6,537 bases of DNA from an uncultured Collinsella sp. GTDB lineage: Bacteria; Actinomycetota; Coriobacteriia; Coriobacteriales; Coriobacteriaceae. Of the stretch, positions 6,231 to 6,537 are shown in pieces. Every line of letters starts with the position of its first letter. Position 1 is the stretch's first letter. The notes beneath the pieces are model-generated. The model saw nothing but the letters and a program-made list of their open reading frames with translations. It made no database searches and had not been told where the DNA came from. The translations under genes and the position numbers were made by a program. The DNA lies in NCBI GenBank assembly GCA_958443265.1, contig CAUCKA010000048.1, forward strand, positions 1 to 6,537, in the 5' to 3' direction.

Positions 6231-6252
6231 AGCCCATTTCGCTGGGCTTTTT
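6231..6252 (+). terminator. Terminator-like hairpin between the two tRNA genes
   Basis: AGCCCA (6231-6236) pairs with TGGGCT (6243-6248) around a 6-nt loop, and a run of five T ends at 6252. It lies wholly within the 34-bp spacer between the two tRNA genes. The stem is only 6 bp, so it may stop part of the transcripts or serve as a processing signal. Confidence 0.65.
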
Positions 6253-6255
6253 AAT

Positions 6256-6330
6256 TCCTCGGTAGCTCAATGGTAGAGCACGCGGCTGTTAACCGCGCTG
6301 TTGTAGGTTCGAGTCCTACCCGGGGAGCCA
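6256..6330 (+). tRNA. tRNA-Asn (anticodon GTT), copy 2
   Basis: This copy is identical to copy 1 over all 75 bases, including the encoded CCA (6328-6330), with every element shifted by 109 bp. The anticodon GTT is at 6288-6290. There is no room for a separate conventional promoter in the 34-bp spacer, so it is probably transcribed from the promoter upstream of copy 1. Confidence 0.97.
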
Positions 6331-6336
6331 GGTTGT

Positions 6337-6366
6337 AAAACCCGTCGCTTAAGCGGCGGGTTTTTT
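6337..6366 (+). terminator. Strong intrinsic terminator of the tRNA operon
   Basis: CCCGTCGC (6341-6348) pairs with GCGGCGGG (6353-6360) over 8 bp with one G-U pair and a TTAA loop. It is extended by AAAA (6337-6340) against the first four of six T (6361-6366). The GC-rich stem plus T-run is a textbook Rho-independent terminator, placed 6 nt after the second tRNA. Confidence 0.92.
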
Positions 6367-6384
6367 CATGCCGCGACCACTTGA

Positions 6385-6418
6385 CTCGAACGTTGCCATA
6401 TCAACATTTCGTGTCGAG
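6385..6418. repeat. Imperfect inverted repeat in the leader of the next gene
   Basis: CTCGA (6385-6389) is repeated inverted as TCGAG (6414-6418), and inside them GTTG (6392-6395) faces CAAC (6402-6405). The arms are interrupted by unpaired bases. It could be an operator, but the match is short enough to arise by chance. Confidence 0.25.
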
Positions 6419-6462
6419 GATGTAATCCCGCGACCCACCACCTCAACATGGCGCGGTCGTTG

Positions 6463-6468
6463 TAAAAT
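6463..6468 (+). promoter_or_regulatory. Possible -10 box for the downstream gene
   Basis: TAAAAT is a five-of-six match to TATAAT, about 57 nt before the GTG start at 6525. No recognisable -35 element lies 16-18 bp upstream. Some promoter is expected here because the strong terminator at 6337-6366 isolates the next gene from the tRNA operon. Confidence 0.25.
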
Positions 6469-6492
6469 ATTGCAATGATTGCTCCCACGACA

Positions 6493-6509
6493 TGGTGCCG
6501 CGAGCACCA
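6493..6509 (+). other. Small hairpin just before the downstream ribosome binding site
   Basis: TGGTGC (6493-6498) pairs with GCACCA (6504-6509) around a 5-nt CGCGA loop. It ends 3 nt before the AAGGAG ribosome binding site, so it would lie in the 5' untranslated region if transcription starts near 6475. It leaves the Shine-Dalgarno sequence free. Confidence 0.35.
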
Positions 6510-6512
6510 GAT

Positions 6513-6518
6513 AAGGAG
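6513..6518 (+). promoter_or_regulatory. Ribosome binding site of the partial downstream gene
   Basis: AAGGAG with 6 nt to the GTG at 6525 is an optimal Shine-Dalgarno arrangement. It is the main evidence that a gene starts at the window edge. Confidence 0.7.
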
Positions 6519-6524
6519 ATTCTT

Positions 6525-6537
6525 GTGTCTGAGACCA
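6525..6537 (+). CDS. Start of an unidentified protein, 5' end only
   Basis: A GTG codon at 6525-6527 preceded by a good ribosome binding site begins a frame reading M-S-E-T before the window ends. Four residues are too few to identify a family, and I assign no function. It is separated from the tRNA operon by a strong terminator and so should have its own promoter. Confidence 0.6.

Larger units (their letters stand above)
6145..6331 (+). repeat. Tandem direct repeat of a 78-bp unit containing the tRNA-Asn gene
   Basis: Bases 6145-6222 and 6254-6331 are identical. The units cover the tRNA gene plus two bases before it and one after, and are separated by 31 bp that hold the terminator-like hairpin. 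Identity stops at the gene edges, so the flanks have diverged or the copy was confined to the gene by conversion. Confidence 0.9.

Noticed and set aside
6147..6330. Attachment site of an integrated element at the tRNA genes
   Set aside because: The repeats are whole tRNA genes only 31 bp apart, with no integrase or foreign cargo between them or visible nearby.

Overview
This window looks like chromosomal core sequence from a high-GC Gram-positive bacterium. The primary sigma factor has an actinobacterial-type region 3-4 and a long charged N-terminus, GTG starts are common, codons mostly end in G or C, and CCA is encoded in the tRNA genes. The gene order and protein style suggest a gut coriobacterium such as Collinsella. 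This assignment is from recognition only; no database search was possible.

Layout. Positions 2-4498 hold four tightly packed plus-strand genes: the 3' part of a DHH/DHHA1 phosphoesterase gene (NrnA-like), truB (tRNA pseudouridine-55 synthase), ribF (riboflavin kinase/FAD synthetase) and dnaG (primase). The gaps are 15 bp, then a 4-bp overlap, then an 8-bp overlap, so they very probably form one translationally coupled operon. A 110-bp gap with an 8-bp hairpin and a weak candidate promoter precedes rpoD. The best-supported rpoD start is GTG at 4609, giving 449 residues. rpoD ends in a hairpin terminator.

Downstream (5959-6524) is a non-coding and RNA-gene region. It holds a perfect 56-bp palindrome, a strong sigma-70-like promoter with an A-rich upstream tract, two identical tRNA-Asn(GTT) genes separated by their own terminator-like hairpin, and a strong intrinsic terminator. 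A 194-bp leader then runs to a new gene of which only the first four codons are in the window.

How it fits together. The block joins RNA turnover and modification (NrnA-like, TruB), flavin cofactor synthesis (RibF), replication priming (DnaG) and housekeeping transcription (RpoD). It resembles the common infB-rbfA-nrnA-truB-ribF string run directly into a dnaG-rpoD macromolecular-synthesis pair.

I see no phage, CRISPR, toxin-antitoxin, transposase or defence gene, and no convincing new system. The most unusual element is the 56-bp palindrome at 6007-6062. The tandem tRNA arrangement, the hairpin between dnaG and rpoD, and motif deviations in RibF are secondary points.
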